A stretch of DNA of 64,000 nt from Pseudomonadota bacterium (GTDB lineage Bacteria; Pseudomonadota; Alphaproteobacteria; Rhizobiales; Hyphomicrobiaceae): contig JAFECE010000007.1 in NCBI GenBank assembly GCA_018242295.1, positions 1-64,000 of the forward strand, read 5' to 3'. A program made the translations under genes and the position numbers. The notes under the pieces are model-generated. The model saw nothing but the letters and a program-made list of their open reading frames with translations, was not told the DNA's origin and did no database searches. Within the stretch, counting starts at the first letter, position 1, and every line of letters starts with the position of its first letter. Shown piece after piece: positions 37,541-47,483 of the stretch.

Positions 37541-39144
37541 TAGCCTTGTACCTTCTGCTGACCTGATGCCCACCAGGGATCGGGATCTATAGGACGCCCA
37601 TCTTTACGAAGTTCAACATATAAAACAGGTCCGCTCACCGGCGCGGATGTGGAATTCTTTTGCCCACCACTCATTGTACCGACGGGCTCCGCGGTCAGCA
37701 CGAACTGTCCCGGCTGGACGTCGATCTGAGACAAACCCGCGAGCAGGACATGATAGCCATCGCCAGCGTTAATGATCAAGAGTTGCCCGTAGCTGCGGAA
37801 CTCTCCGGCGTAGACAACCCAGCCGTCGCACGGTGACGTAACCTGCGCCGACGGGCGCGTTTCAATGACCATGCCCTTCGACTGGCCGCCGAATTGGGTC
37901 TTTTCCCCGAACGTCAGCGCGCGCCGCCCTTGTGCCGGTAACGGCAGTTTTCCTCGCGCATCCGAGAACGGGATCGCAGGCTTGATTCGCCCCGGGCTAC
38001 CCGGAATGAGCGATGCCCCGCCCGGCTCCAATTCCACCATCGCGACCTTGTTGGTATTGCCCGCGCCGGTGTTCGCTGTGGCCGGCGCTGACGGCGGCGT
38101 GGCAGTGGGCATTTTTGTGGATAACGCCGCCGGTATCAGCCCAGCTGTAGGCGGTTGGCTACCTGCGGAGGCGGCGACAGCGCCCGTCGCCTTTGCGGCC
38201 GTATCGCCATCCTGCTCGGGCGGCGGCGGTGTAATGATCTGCGGTCCGCTTGCCTGTCCCCGGCCCTGAGACGCATCCGCCTGACGACGCGTCTTGAGCT
38301 CGTCGTTGTAGGCGCCAAGCCCGGTCTGCTGCGTCACCGTCGTATCGAGACGGTTGATCAGTTCCGATAGGTTGGTGACGCTTTTCGTGATGTCGGCGGT
38401 CGCAACGCGCACGGACTGGAGCTCCGACTGGCGATCGGCGAGCGTCTGCTTCTTCACCTCCATGAGGCTCGCGAGACGCGTGCGCGCCTCATTGAGACGG
38501 TCGGTCTCGGCCTGAAGCCGCGCGCCTTCCGTGCGGATGTTCCCCATCACGCGTTGTAGATCCGCGAGCTGCACCCCGAGAGCGACCGCCTTGTCGCGAA
38601 GGTCCGGAAACGCCGACGACAGCAGCATCGCGCTGCGGACCATCTTCAAGGCATCCTCGCGCCGCGTCACGAGAACCGGCGGCGGATTGCGCCCCATGCG
38701 TTGCAAAGCCGTGAGCAATCCCGAGATCTGCCCATGCCGTTGCGCGAGCGAACCCTTGACGACACGCTCCTGCTCTTCGAGTTCCGATAAACGGCCCTCG
38801 ATCGACGTCATCTGCGCTTCGCTGCGTTGGATAAGCGCCGCCGTCTCGACGAGACGGCCGTTCAACCGCTCGCGCTCGGCGCTGAGCTGGGAGACATCCG
38901 ACTGGATCGTCAGCTCTTTGGCGGCGTTGGTATCGAGCTCACGTTTTTTCTCTTCGAGCACCTTCCGCGCAGCGGCTGGATCCGAAGGCACCGCCTCCTG
39001 GGCGGCAAGATGGAAAGGAGAGGCGGCGACCGACAGCATCAGCGCGCCGGCCAGCCCGCGGCGGGCCACGCTATTGAAGCGAGGCCGTCTGATCCGCGAC
39101 GACGGTTTGTTCTTTGACACGGGGCCTCGGCTCAATGGACGCAA
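37540..39144 (-). CDS. envC: EnvC-like murein hydrolase activator (LytM factor)
   Basis: This periplasmic protein has up to 534 residues. A signal-like segment lies at about 30-48 (GLAGALMLSVAAS). Long coiled coils cover about 60-265. A Pro/Ala-rich linker leads to a C-terminal LytM domain (about 420-530; SPCDGWVVYAGEFRSYGQLL, SGPVLYVELRKDGRPIDP). The zinc ligands of active M23 enzymes are replaced (KGMVIE where H-x3-D is expected, YVELR where H-x-H is expected). It should therefore activate amidases rather than cut peptidoglycan itself, as EnvC does. The start is uncertain: TTG at 39144 or GTG at 39120. Confidence 0.88.
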   Translation of the reverse strand: MRPLSRGPVSKNKPSSRIRRPRFNSVARRGLAGALMLSVAASPFHLAAQEAVPSDPAAARKVLEEKKRELDTNAAKELTIQSDVSQLSAERERLNGRLVETAALIQRSEAQMTSIEGRLSELEEQERVVKGSLAQRHGQISGLLTALQRMGRNPPPVLVTRREDALKMVRSAMLLSSAFPDLRDKAVALGVQLADLQRVMGNIRTEGARLQAETDRLNEARTRLASLMEVKKQTLADRQSELQSVRVATADITKSVTNLSELINRLDTTVTQQTGLGAYNDELKTRRQADASQGRGQASGPQIITPPPPEQDGDTAAKATGAVAASAGSQPPTAGLIPAALSTKMPTATPPSAPATANTGAGNTNKVAMVELEPGGASLIPGSPGRIKPAIPFSDARGKLPLPAQGRRALTFGEKTQFGGQSKGMVIETRPSAQVTSPCDGWVVYAGEFRSYGQLLIINAGDGYHVLLAGLSQIDVQPGQFVLTAEPVGTMSGGQKNSTSAPVSGPVLYVELRKDGRPIDPDPWWASGQQKVQG

Positions 39145-39365
39145 ATCGCGAAAGTGCGCGGGGTCGGGATCGCCCGAGCCGGACCAGCGAATGATGCGTC
39201 GGAAAAATTAAGGGATTTGCGGAGGAGAGCAAATTTCAAATGCGTAATGCTTAGCAGGCCGAACGTTTTTCCACCCGCGTCCGCTGCGGGCTTAACCACT
39301 TGTACATTGCCGGCCGGAGGCGGAAGGCGTAAGCAAAAACTTCGGTCTTGCTTCGGATAAGAGTA

Positions 39366-39554
39366 ATGCAAACTTTTCTCTATCATGCCACTACAGTTGC
39401 TGTTTTTGCCGTTCTCATCGTGCTGCTTCTGGGTTTCTGGAACATGATGAAGGGCCAGAACCCTAATCGAAGCCAGAAGCTGATGCGGTGGCGCGTAGGC
39501 CTCCAGTTTGTCGCGATCCTCATTATTCTTGCCTACGTCTTTGTGACCCACTAA
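39366..39554 (+). CDS. HIG1-domain twin transmembrane protein
   Basis: This 62-residue protein has two membrane helices. The first covers about 8-28 (TTVAVFAVLIVLLLGFW). A polar loop follows with NPNRSQKLMRWRV, the HIG_1_N signature. The second helix covers about 44-60. Such proteins accompany respiratory complexes in mitochondria and alphaproteobacteria. AAGAG lies just before the ATG. It sits directly before the cobalamin adenosyltransferase gene, a common order in Rhizobiales. Confidence 0.85.
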   Translation: MQTFLYHATTVAVFAVLIVLLLGFWNMMKGQNPNRSQKLMRWRVGLQFVAILIILAYVFVTH

Positions 39555-39619
39555 AGGCGGGCCGCCGCGACGGACGTCGGCACTTTTACCCTGAACGAGC
39601 CAAACCAGGTTTCACACCA

Positions 39620-40201
39620 ATGGTCGTACTCAACCGCATTTATACAAAGACCGGCGACGCCGGCACGACCGCGTTAGGAACAGGCGAGCGCGTCCCAAAG
39701 ACGTCTCCCCGGATCGCGGCATACGGCACGGTCGACGAGACCAATGCCGTCATCGGCGTCGCGCGCACCCAATTGGCGGGCGCCGAGCCGGACGTGGATG
39801 CAATGCTGCTCCGGGTCCAGAACGATCTCTTCGATCTCGGCGCCGATCTCTGCGTGCCCGATAAAGGCCAGAAACTGCCCTACGAGCCGCTGCGCATCGC
39901 CGATACGCAGGTGGCGCGCCTGGAAAGCGAGATCGACCAGATGAATTCCGAACTCGAACCCTTAAGATCTTTCGTTCTACCAGGAGGCAGCCCCGCAGGC
40001 GCGGCACTTCACGTCGCACGGACGGTTTCGCGCAGGGCCGAACGGAAAATGGTCGAACTTGCAGCCCTCCCCGACGAGCCCGTGAGCGCCGCCGCCCTTA
40101 AGTACATCAACAGGCTGTCGGACTTCCTGTTCGTCGCCAGCCGGTACGTCAACAACCGGGGCAAAGGCGACATCCTGTGGGTGCCCGGTAAGAACCGTTG
40201 A
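39620..40201 (+). CDS. Cob(I)alamin adenosyltransferase, PduO type
   Basis: This 193-residue enzyme makes adenosylcobalamin from ATP and cob(I)alamin. The N-terminal ATP motif is YTKTGDAGTTALGTGERVPK. The central motif is AAYGTVDETNAVIGVAR, and the C-terminal block is RRAERKMVELA, followed by KYINRLSDFLFVASRYVN. The trimeric PduO family needs no separate reductase domain. It would supply the B12 coenzyme for mutases such as methylmalonyl-CoA or ethylmalonyl-CoA mutase. No cobalamin riboswitch is visible upstream. Confidence 0.93.
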   Translation: MVVLNRIYTKTGDAGTTALGTGERVPKTSPRIAAYGTVDETNAVIGVARTQLAGAEPDVDAMLLRVQNDLFDLGADLCVPDKGQKLPYEPLRIADTQVARLESEIDQMNSELEPLRSFVLPGGSPAGAALHVARTVSRRAERKMVELAALPDEPVSAAALKYINRLSDFLFVASRYVNNRGKGDILWVPGKNR

Positions 40202-40293
40202 CCGAAGAGCAATAACGCGAGAGACCCCGCGGGATCCTCGCCGGTAGGACTGCACGGGCCTCAAAACCCGGGTCACCGCGACGCAGGCGGCGA

Positions 40294-40322
40294 TTGACTT
40301 GCGAAAAACCCACCCGTAGCTT
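40294..40322 (+). promoter_or_regulatory. Possible promoter for the etf operon
   Basis: TTGACT (40294-40299), a 17-bp spacer and TAGCTT (40317-40322) lie about 150 bp before etfB. The -35 is good and the -10 modest. It is in the only sizeable gap in this gene series. Confidence 0.35.
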
Positions 40323-40475
40323 GGCCCTTCGCAGCTGCGAGAACACTTTTTCTGCCATCGAGCAGGCCGCTCTTTCGGTTTGCACGGTCAGGCAGTTGCC
40401 GCGCTGCAAGAACCTGCGTTCGGCCAAAGCGCGGGAAACAACAACAAGGGAGCGCCAGTCATCCTGGCGAATGAG

Positions 40476-41231
40476 ATGAAGATCGTTGTCCCGGTCAAGC
40501 GCGTCGTCGACTACAACGTCAAGATTCGCGTCAAACCGGACGGTTCCGGCATCGACTTAGCTAACGTTAAAATGTCGATGAACCCATTCGATGAAATCGC
40601 GATCGAAGAGGCCGTGCGCCTCAAAGAAAAGAGCGGCGCCAAGGAAGTCGTCGCCGTCTCGATCGGCTCGGCGAAAGCGCAGGACACGCTCCGCACCGCG
40701 CTCGCCATCGGCGCCGATCGCGCCATTCTCATCGAAGTCCCGGAAGGCACAAACGTCGAGCCCCTCGCCGTCGCAAAGCTGCTGAAAGCGCTTGTCGCGG
40801 CCGAAACGCCCGACCTTGTCATTCTCGGCAAACAAGCCATAGACGACGACAGCAATCAGACCGGCCAGATGCTCGCGAGCTTGCTCGACTGGCCGCAGGC
40901 CACTTTCGCGTCGAAGGTCGTCCCGGATGGAGGCGCGATCTCCGTGACTCGCGAAGTCGACGGCGGCCTCGAAACGATCAAGGTCAATTTGCCGGCAGTC
41001 GTTACGACCGACCTGCGCCTGAACGAGCCACGCTATCCCTCGCTTCCCAACATCATGAAGGCCAAGAAAAAGCCGCTCGATGTCAAGAAGCCGGAAGACT
41101 TCGGCGTCGATATCGCGCCGCGTCTCAAAGTACTGAAGACAAGCGAACCGGCAACGCGTAAAGCCGGTGTCAAAGTTGGCAGCGTTGCCGAACTGGTTGA
41201 GAAGCTGAAAAGCGAAGCGGGAGTTCTCTAA
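40476..41231 (+). CDS. etfB: Electron transfer flavoprotein beta subunit
   Basis: This 251-residue subunit binds AMP and half of the interface with FAD. It starts [20 protein letters not shown]. It carries [20 protein letters not shown] and [20 protein letters not shown], the ETF-beta signature. It accepts electrons from acyl-CoA and other dehydrogenases and passes them to ETF-quinone oxidoreductase. The stop overlaps the etfA start (TAATG), so the subunits are made together. Confidence 0.97.
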   Translation: MKIVVPVKRVVDYNVKIRVKPDGSGIDLANVKMSMNPFDEIAIEEAVRLKEKSGAKEVVAVSIGSAKAQDTLRTALAIGADRAILIEVPEGTNVEPLAVAKLLKALVAAETPDLVILGKQAIDDDSNQTGQMLASLLDWPQATFASKVVPDGGAISVTREVDGGLETIKVNLPAVVTTDLRLNEPRYPSLPNIMKAKKKPLDVKKPEDFGVDIAPRLKVLKTSEPATRKAGVKVGSVAELVEKLKSEAGVL

Positions 41232-42175
41232 TGTCGACACTTCTCCTCGCTGAACTTTCGGACAACACACTCTCTCCCGCAACGGCCAAAGCCCTTTCCG
41301 CGGCGAAGGATCTTGGCGGAGACGTCCACATTCTGGTTGCAGGCTCCGACGTTGGTAGCGCCGCCGAGTCCGCAGCCAAGCTTGCAGGCGTCTCGAAGGT
41401 TCTCGTCGCGGATGCACCTCACCTGGCCAAAGGCCTCGCCGAGGAAGTGACGGCGACAATCCTCGCGATCGCGAAGGATTATTCGGCCATCGTCGCTCCG
41501 GCGACCGCCTCTGGTAAGAACATCCTGCCGCGCGTCGCCGCCAAGCTCGACGTCATGCAGATTTCAGACATCACCAAAGTCGTTTCGCCCGATACGTTCG
41601 AGCGCCCGATCTACGCCGGCAACGCCATCCAGACGGTTCAAGCAACCGATCCGACGAAGGTCATCACCATTCGCACGTCTGCGTTTCCGGCCGCCGGCGA
41701 AGGCGGCTCGGCTGCAATCGAAAAGGTCGCCGTTCCGGCCGCCGTCGGCATTTCGACGTTCGAAAAGGCCGAGCTGTCGAAGTCCGATCGCCCTGAGCTG
41801 ACATCGGCGAAGATCATCATCTCCGGCGGCCGCGGTATGGCCAACGGCGACAACTTCACCAAGTACATCGCCCCCGTCGCCGATCGTCTCGGCGCCGCCA
41901 TGGGCGCCTCACGCGCAGCCGTCGACGCGGGCTTCGTCCCGAACGACTGGCAGGTCGGACAAACCGGCAAGGTGGTCGCCCCGGATCTCTACATCGCCGT
42001 CGGAATTTCAGGCGCTATTCAGCATCTCGCCGGCATGAAGGACTCCAAAGTCATTGTCGCGATCAACAAGGACGGCGAAGCGCCGATCTTCCAGGTCGCG
42101 GACTACGGGCTCGTCGCGGACCTGTTCCAGGCCCTGCCCGAACTCGACGCTGAACTGCAAAAAGCCGGACGCTGA
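41231..42175 (+). CDS. etfA: Electron transfer flavoprotein alpha subunit
   Basis: This 314-residue FAD-binding subunit has an N-terminal ETF domain. The C-terminal FAD domain shows [13 protein letters not shown] and [19 protein letters not shown], then [20 protein letters not shown]. It is full length and translationally coupled to etfB. Confidence 0.97.
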   Translation: MSTLLLAELSDNTLSPATAKALSAAKDLGGDVHILVAGSDVGSAAESAAKLAGVSKVLVADAPHLAKGLAEEVTATILAIAKDYSAIVAPATASGKNILPRVAAKLDVMQISDITKVVSPDTFERPIYAGNAIQTVQATDPTKVITIRTSAFPAAGEGGSAAIEKVAVPAAVGISTFEKAELSKSDRPELTSAKIIISGGRGMANGDNFTKYIAPVADRLGAAMGASRAAVDAGFVPNDWQVGQTGKVVAPDLYIAVGISGAIQHLAGMKDSKVIVAINKDGEAPIFQVADYGLVADLFQALPELDAELQKAGR

Positions 42176-42205
42176 GCAAACTTTCATCCCTAAGGACATC
42201 CGTTC

Positions 42206-43135
42206 ATGGTGCAAGTTCAGAAGCTGATGGAAAAAGGCAAGGTTGGTGTGAAACCTGCCCGAACGATCAGCAAAGTCGGCATCATTGGCGCCGGCCAGAT
42301 GGGCAGCGGCATCGCACACGTCGCGGCACTTTCGGGCTACACGGTCGCGCTCAACGACCTGAAGCGGGAGTCCTTCGACCACGGCCTGGAAGTGGTCAAT
42401 AAGAACATGGCCCGCCAGATCGCCAAAGGCCTGATCAAGGAAGTAGATCGCGACACGGCCCTTGAGCGCATCAGCTTCGCGCCGTCACTCGAAGACTTCG
42501 GCGATTGCGATCTCGTTATCGAAGCAGCAACCGAAGACGAAGCCCTGAAGCACAAGATCTTCGCCGCGCTTTGCCCGCACTTGAAGCCGACGGCGCTGCT
42601 CGCCTCGAACACGTCGTCGATTTCGATTACCCGTCTCGCAGCGACGACCGACCGTCCCGAAGACTTCATCGGCATGCACTTCATGAACCCCGTGCCGGTC
42701 ATGGAGCTCGTCGAACTCATTCGCGGCATCGCCACCGGCGACGAGACATTCGCGACCGCTCGCGTCTTCGTCGAAAGCCTCGGCAAGACGACGGCCGTTT
42801 CGGAAGATTTCCCGGCCTTCATCGTCAATCGCATTCTGCTGCCGATGATCAATGAAGCCGTCTACACGCTCTATGAGGGCGTCGGCACGGTCGATGCCAT
42901 CGATAAGGCGCTGCGGCTCGGCGCGCACCATCCGATGGGACCGCTGGAACTCGCCGACTTCATCGGTCTCGATACCTGCCTGAGCGTCATGCAGGTTCTC
43001 TATGAAGGTCTGTCGGACTCGAAATATCGCCCCTGTCCGCTACTCGTGAAATACGTCGAAGCCGGTTGGCTCGGTCGCAAGACGAAGCGAGGCTTCTACG
43101 ATTATCGCGGCGAGAAGCCGGTCCCGACCCGATAA
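42206..43135 (+). CDS. hbd: 3-hydroxybutyryl-CoA dehydrogenase
   Basis: This 309-residue NAD(P)-dependent enzyme interconverts acetoacetyl-CoA and 3-hydroxybutyryl-CoA. The nucleotide motif IGAGQMGSGIAHVAALSGY is at about 26-44, then ASNTSSISI. HFMNPVPVMELVELI contains the catalytic His, and GRKTKRGFYDY is at the end. It has about 20 residues before the usual start of the fold. It follows etfA after 30 bp with TAAGGA, so it is probably in the same operon, linking ETF to C4-acyl-CoA metabolism. Confidence 0.95.
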   Translation: MVQVQKLMEKGKVGVKPARTISKVGIIGAGQMGSGIAHVAALSGYTVALNDLKRESFDHGLEVVNKNMARQIAKGLIKEVDRDTALERISFAPSLEDFGDCDLVIEAATEDEALKHKIFAALCPHLKPTALLASNTSSISITRLAATTDRPEDFIGMHFMNPVPVMELVELIRGIATGDETFATARVFVESLGKTTAVSEDFPAFIVNRILLPMINEAVYTLYEGVGTVDAIDKALRLGAHHPMGPLELADFIGLDTCLSVMQVLYEGLSDSKYRPCPLLVKYVEAGWLGRKTKRGFYDYRGEKPVPTR

Positions 43136-43140
43136 GGGTT

Positions 43141-43938
43141 TTACCCAAACAGTTTTCCGAACATTTCGCCAATCTTGGCCTGCTCGACCAGCGCCGTCAG
43201 TCCCGGATAGACGACGAGCCAAGACATCGCGCCAAGAAAAAGCGTGACGCCGATCGCAATCGGCCAGGACATTCCCCAAAATCTCTTATGACTCGCCGCG
43301 ACGAATGCGAGGATGGCGGCGAACCCAAACATCGTCAACGCTTGCGCGACTTCTTGCAGATCGATGTTTGCGCCGGTCTTCACCACCGCCAACGCGATCG
43401 TAAGCGCGGTGAGCGAGATGGCAATCGACAGCAGCGCCCCGTAACTGACGCTCAAAACGCACAGCTTTACGTATGACATCGGCGAACGCGGCAGCGTGCC
43501 GAGTGCACGGCAGATGTAATATTGGATGGGTGTCAGGATCGCCATCCCGACGTACTGTACGGCCTCGTTGGCGATAACGGCCCCGCTGTTCGCGGTATTG
43601 GGAACATCGAACAGCGCCGAGAAAAACCTTGGCATAATCACGTAAGCAAGCGTCAGCTGGGCGCCGACCGTCGCTGTCAGAAAGCCCCAATGCGATCGGT
43701 AAGTCGGATCGTCCGTCAGCCGGATGATCGTATTGACCGGACTGACCAAGAAAGAAATCGCGACGGCAAATATCCCCTTGCCGCGACGGGAACTGAGAAA
43801 CTCCGATGTAAGCGCGCTCCAGCCCTCTTGCCCGCTATGAATCGGCGCGGCCGCGCCGCAGCCGCTGCAAAACTTACCCTGCAACGCGGTTCCGCATTGG
43901 ACGCAAAATCCCGAGCCTGCCGCTTCCGTCCCCGCCAT
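43141..43938 (-). CDS. Zinc-ribbon polytopic membrane protein
   Basis: This 265-residue protein has an N-terminal zinc ribbon with two CxxC knuckles ([16 protein letters not shown]). Five or six membrane segments follow. The motifs [18 protein letters not shown] and [20 protein letters not shown] are notable but not tied to a family I can name; it resembles Yip1-like membrane proteins. The ATG at 43938 is preferred over the TTG at 43947. It is convergent with hbd, 5 bp away. Function unknown. Confidence 0.6.
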   Translation of the reverse strand: MAGTEAAGSGFCVQCGTALQGKFCSGCGAAAPIHSGQEGWSALTSEFLSSRRGKGIFAVAISFLVSPVNTIIRLTDDPTYRSHWGFLTATVGAQLTLAYVIMPRFFSALFDVPNTANSGAVIANEAVQYVGMAILTPIQYYICRALGTLPRSPMSYVKLCVLSVSYGALLSIAISLTALTIALAVVKTGANIDLQEVAQALTMFGFAAILAFVAASHKRFWGMSWPIAIGVTLFLGAMSWLVVYPGLTALVEQAKIGEMFGKLFG

Positions 43939-44065
43939 GACCGCCAACCCCGTGCTGCCCCGAGCGGCGATTCTTCTATCACGACAGTGTAAAGCCAGAA
44001 ACTGGCGCGCCGATCCGTTCGGGGTTATGCAGCCGTTTCACGGATGTTCGGAACAAGAGAAGAAT

Positions 44066-44824
44066 ATGGCTGACATTTCACGCGTGGCGCTGGTGACCGG
44101 CGCGGGATCGGGCATCGGACAGGCTGTTGCACTGAAGCTGCAGGCTGCAGGATTCGACGTCGCCCTTCTCGGACGGCGCGTATCGGAGCTTGAGAAAACG
44201 GCCGCGGCAGCCGCACCAAGCGGCGGCCGGTTCCTGCTCACGCCTGCCGATGTCGCCGATGAAAAAGCCGTCCACGCCGCTTTTAAAAAGACATCGGAAG
44301 CTTTCGGCCGCCTCGATCTCCTGTTCAATAACGCTGGAACGTTCACGCAGGGCGTTCCACTCGAAGATCTAGCCGTCGAAGAATGGAAACGCGTTGTCGA
44401 CGTCAACCTGACGGGTCCCTTTCTCTGCGCGCGCGAAGCCATCCGCATCATGAAGGCGCAAACCCCGAAGGGCGGACGGATCATCAACAATGGCTCGATA
44501 TCGGCGCAAGTGCCCCGCCCCTTTTCGGCCGCTTACACGGCGACGAAACATGCCATCACCGGCCTGACGAAATCCATTTCGCTCGACGGCCGCGCCGACA
44601 ACATCGCCTGCTCGCAGATCGATATCGGCAATGCCGCGACGGAGGTGACCGCAAAAATGGCGAGCGGCATTCTGCAAGCCGATGGCCGCGTGATGGTCGA
44701 ACCGCGGATGGACGTCGAACACGTCGCCGATGCCGTGCTTTACATCGCCAATCTTCCACTCGATGCCAATGTCCAGTCGATGACGTTGATGGCAACGGCG
44801 ATGCCGTTCATCGGCCGCGGCTGA
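44066..44824 (+). CDS. Short-chain dehydrogenase/reductase
   Basis: This 252-residue NAD(P)-dependent oxidoreductase has TGAGSGIG at the N terminus, NNAG in the middle, the catalytic Ser in NNGSIS and Tyr-Lys in AAYTATKHA. It is complete, and AAGAGAAG precedes the ATG. The substrate is unknown; there is no functional link to its neighbours. Confidence 0.85.
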   Translation: MADISRVALVTGAGSGIGQAVALKLQAAGFDVALLGRRVSELEKTAAAAAPSGGRFLLTPADVADEKAVHAAFKKTSEAFGRLDLLFNNAGTFTQGVPLEDLAVEEWKRVVDVNLTGPFLCAREAIRIMKAQTPKGGRIINNGSISAQVPRPFSAAYTATKHAITGLTKSISLDGRADNIACSQIDIGNAATEVTAKMASGILQADGRVMVEPRMDVEHVADAVLYIANLPLDANVQSMTLMATAMPFIGRG

Positions 44825-44831
44825 GAGCTGA

Positions 44832-45491
44832 TCAGCTTGGGCGAGCAGGGAACTCGGCCGTCGACCAGAGAAGCCATAGCGCCACAAGCAAGAGCCCGAT
44901 CGCCAAAAGACGGTTCACCGTCCGCACGCGACCGGCGTCTTGGAGCAAAGGCCGTGCGCGCGACGCCAGCACGACGATCCCGCCGTGAACGATCGTTGCA
45001 ATGGCCACATACGCGACCGTAAGCGTTACGGTTTGCGGCAGTAGCGCCAGATCGGGATCGATGAACTGCGGCAGCATCGCGATGTAAAAGACAGCCGCCT
45101 TCGGGTTGAGAACATTCGTCAGAAACCCGCGAACGAAATATCGTCCGGCCGTGGCGTTGTCGTTACTGGCCTCCACTGTCTCTTCGCCGCGCCAGACGTC
45201 GTAGGCCAGCCAGACCATATAGAGCACGCCCGCCCACCGGAAAAATTCGTACAGCATTCGGGATTGCGAAATGATCGCTGTGACGCCGAGAGCTGCAAGC
45301 AAACCGACGAGAAGAAGACCGGAAGCAACTCCGGCAACGGCCGTGAAGCCGGCGCGACGGCCGTCGGCCAGCGTCAAAACGGCGAGATATGTCATGTTCG
45401 GGCCGGGCGTCAGCTCGATCAGGAAAGAGAGCCAGACAAACGCGAGTGGCACGCCAAAAATTGCAAGCTCCTGAAGAGCGCCCGCCGTCAC
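44832..45491 (-). CDS. LysE/RhtB-family amino-acid exporter
   Basis: This 219-residue inner-membrane protein has six helices and the family signature LIELTPGPNMTYLAVLTLAD near the N terminus, with FVRGFLTNVLNPKAAVFYIA in the middle. The family exports amino acids and related metabolites. The GTG start overlaps the stop of the upstream HAD gene by 4 nt (GTGA), so it is the third gene of an argB-HAD-lysE operon. Confidence 0.88.
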   Translation of the reverse strand: MTAGALQELAIFGVPLAFVWLSFLIELTPGPNMTYLAVLTLADGRRAGFTAVAGVASGLLLVGLLAALGVTAIISQSRMLYEFFRWAGVLYMVWLAYDVWRGEETVEASNDNATAGRYFVRGFLTNVLNPKAAVFYIAMLPQFIDPDLALLPQTVTLTVAYVAIATIVHGGIVVLASRARPLLQDAGRVRTVNRLLAIGLLLVALWLLWSTAEFPARPS

Positions 45492-46246
45492 GGTTGCTTA
45501 GACGCCGTTGGCGCCGAAACCTCATCGACGAGGAATTTCGTCAGATCGCGCGTCAAATAATGGACGTGATCGGGAAGCTCGCGCCATTCCCGGATTTTCA
45601 ATTGCGCAGGATGGTCGATGTAGTCGGAATGAACGAGCACGGTCGTCATGCCAAGCGTCGATGCCGGCAGGAGGTTATGCGGCATATCCTCGAACATCGC
45701 CGCTTGCCCTGCCGGAACAGCATGCAGCTTCAGCATCCGGTCGAAGGCTTCGGGCTCAGGCTTCGGAACATATTCAATTGCCGCGATATCGCAGATGTCA
45801 TCGAAGAGATCGAGCACGCCGAGCTTGCGGGCGACATTCTCCGCGTGAACGCGCGAGCCGTTGGTAAAAATGAGCCGTCGTCCCGGAAGCGCGGCGATCG
45901 CGGCGGCGAGATCCGGCAGCACCGGCACGACCGAAAGATCGATGTCGTGCACGTACTCGAGAAACGGACCAGGCGGCAGCTTGTGCACTTTCATCAGTCC
46001 GGCGAGCGTCGTGCCGAACTGCCGGTAGTAAGCTTTCTGCAGGTGCCGCGCATGCTCGCGCGGAACGCCGATCGCCTTGGCGATGTATTCGCTCATCCTG
46101 AGATCGACCTGCGAGAAGAGATTGCAGGACGCCGGATATAGCGTGTTGTCGAGGTCGAAAATCCAGGTATCGACGTGACTGAAGCCGCGCTTTGCCGCAA
46201 CCTGCGCAAGCTTCGGCAAATCCGACGTTGAGGCGAATGCCGCCAT
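45488..46246 (-). CDS. HAD-superfamily pyrimidine 5'-nucleotidase
   Basis: This 252-residue cytoplasmic phosphatase has the HAD motif I in TWIFDLDNTLYPA (D-x-D), motif II in LIFTNGS and motif IV in MFEDMPHNLLPA. KPEPEAFDRM supplies the Lys. These are the features of Sdt1/PyrN-type pyrimidine nucleotidases. ATG 46246 shares a base with the argB stop (TGATG), and its own stop overlaps the lysE start. Confidence 0.88.
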   Translation of the reverse strand: MAAFASTSDLPKLAQVAAKRGFSHVDTWIFDLDNTLYPASCNLFSQVDLRMSEYIAKAIGVPREHARHLQKAYYRQFGTTLAGLMKVHKLPPGPFLEYVHDIDLSVVPVLPDLAAAIAALPGRRLIFTNGSRVHAENVARKLGVLDLFDDICDIAAIEYVPKPEPEAFDRMLKLHAVPAGQAAMFEDMPHNLLPASTLGMTTVLVHSDYIDHPAQLKIREWRELPDHVHYLTRDLTKFLVDEVSAPTASKQP

Positions 46247-47202
46247 CAACTCTTGCCCCGCTTGCGCTCCGCACGTTTCACGAGCGTACCGACGCCATGT
46301 TCGGTGAAGAGTTCGAGAAGAACGCAGTGCGGCACGCGACCGTCAATGACGACGACGCCCTCGACGCCCGCTTCGACGACCTCGATGCAGCCCTCAATCT
46401 TCGGAATCATGCCGCCCGAAATCGCCCCGCTCTTGATCATCGCGCGAGCGTCCTCGATCGTGAGGCTCGGAATGAGCTGCCTGTTCTCGTCGAGAACGCC
46501 GGAAACATCCGTCAGCAGCAGCAGCCGCTTTGCCTGCATGCGTGCCGCCAGCGCCGATGCAAACGTGTCGGCATTGACGTTCAGCGTCTCGCCGTCACGG
46601 CCGATGGCGACAGGCGCGATCACCGGAATGAGATCGGATTTCGAGATGACCTCGACGATGTGCGGATTGACCTCCAGCGGATCGCCGACATACCCGATGT
46701 CGATCTCCTTCATCTCGTTCGACTGAGGATCCGGCATTTGCGTGATCTTCTTCGCGACCATCAGGTTGGCGTCTTTGCCGGAGATACCGACCGCCTTGCC
46801 GCCCTGCCGGTTGATCGCGGAAACGATCTCCTTGTTGATCTTGCCGGAAAGCACCATCTCGACGACCTCGACGGTCGCCTTGTCGGTCACGCGCAGCCCG
46901 TTGATGAAATCCGACTTGATCTCGAGCTTGCCCAGCATGCTGCCGATCTGCGGCCCGCCGCCGTGCACGACGATCGGATTGATGCCGGATTGCTTCAGGT
47001 AAACGATGTCCTGCGCGAAGGCTTTGAAAAGCTCCTCGTCGCCCATCGCGTTGCCGCCGAATTTTATGACGACGGTCTTTTCATCGTACAGAATGAGATG
47101 CGGGATGGCTTCGGCAAGGATCCGCGCCTGCTGATGTGCACTCAGAGGCTTTTCGGCCGGGGCTGCGGCGGTATTTTCCGAGAGACTTTTCGTTGACGTC
47201 AC
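46246..47202 (-). CDS. argB: Acetylglutamate kinase
   Basis: This 318-residue enzyme catalyses the second step of arginine synthesis (N-acetylglutamate to its 5-phosphate). It shows VVIKFGGNAM, VVHGGGPQIGSMLGKL, LLLLTDVSGVLD and SGGMIPKIEGC. It begins with a GTG preceded by GGGGGAG. The conserved neighbour engB is 2.2 kb upstream with the Clp_N gene placed between them on the other strand. Confidence 0.96.
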   Translation of the reverse strand: MTSTKSLSENTAAAPAEKPLSAHQQARILAEAIPHLILYDEKTVVIKFGGNAMGDEELFKAFAQDIVYLKQSGINPIVVHGGGPQIGSMLGKLEIKSDFINGLRVTDKATVEVVEMVLSGKINKEIVSAINRQGGKAVGISGKDANLMVAKKITQMPDPQSNEMKEIDIGYVGDPLEVNPHIVEVISKSDLIPVIAPVAIGRDGETLNVNADTFASALAARMQAKRLLLLTDVSGVLDENRQLIPSLTIEDARAMIKSGAISGGMIPKIEGCIEVVEAGVEGVVVIDGRVPHCVLLELFTEHGVGTLVKRAERKRGKS

Positions 47203-47483
47203 AGGCTCCCCCTTTTGCCATTCCGATCGCGCCGGCGGGGAGCCGGTCGCCTCGTCGCGGTCTTATAGCTTCTCGGCAAAATGCCTCAACGGATTTCCCG
47301 GTCTTTGCCACATCCGGGCGTTACTGACGCAGGCAATCGTGGGCACCTGGGGACGAAAGTCATTCTGCCGTCCCAAGGGTCATGACCTTGCTATAGCCTT
47401 GCCATGAGTATGTACTTTCGGCACGTTAATGCATTGAGTCCTGGCCAGTCCTGCCCGTTTTGGCCTTCAGTTCAGGAGACATC

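Noticed and set aside
36365-37543. Plus-strand ORF of 392 codons opposite ctpA
   Set aside because: Antisense shadow; Arg/Asp/His-rich with no domain, while ctpA is complete on the other strand.
39555-39619. Possible cobalamin riboswitch before the adenosyltransferase gene
   Set aside because: The gap from the HIG1 gene is only 65 bp and shows no B12-box-like sequence.
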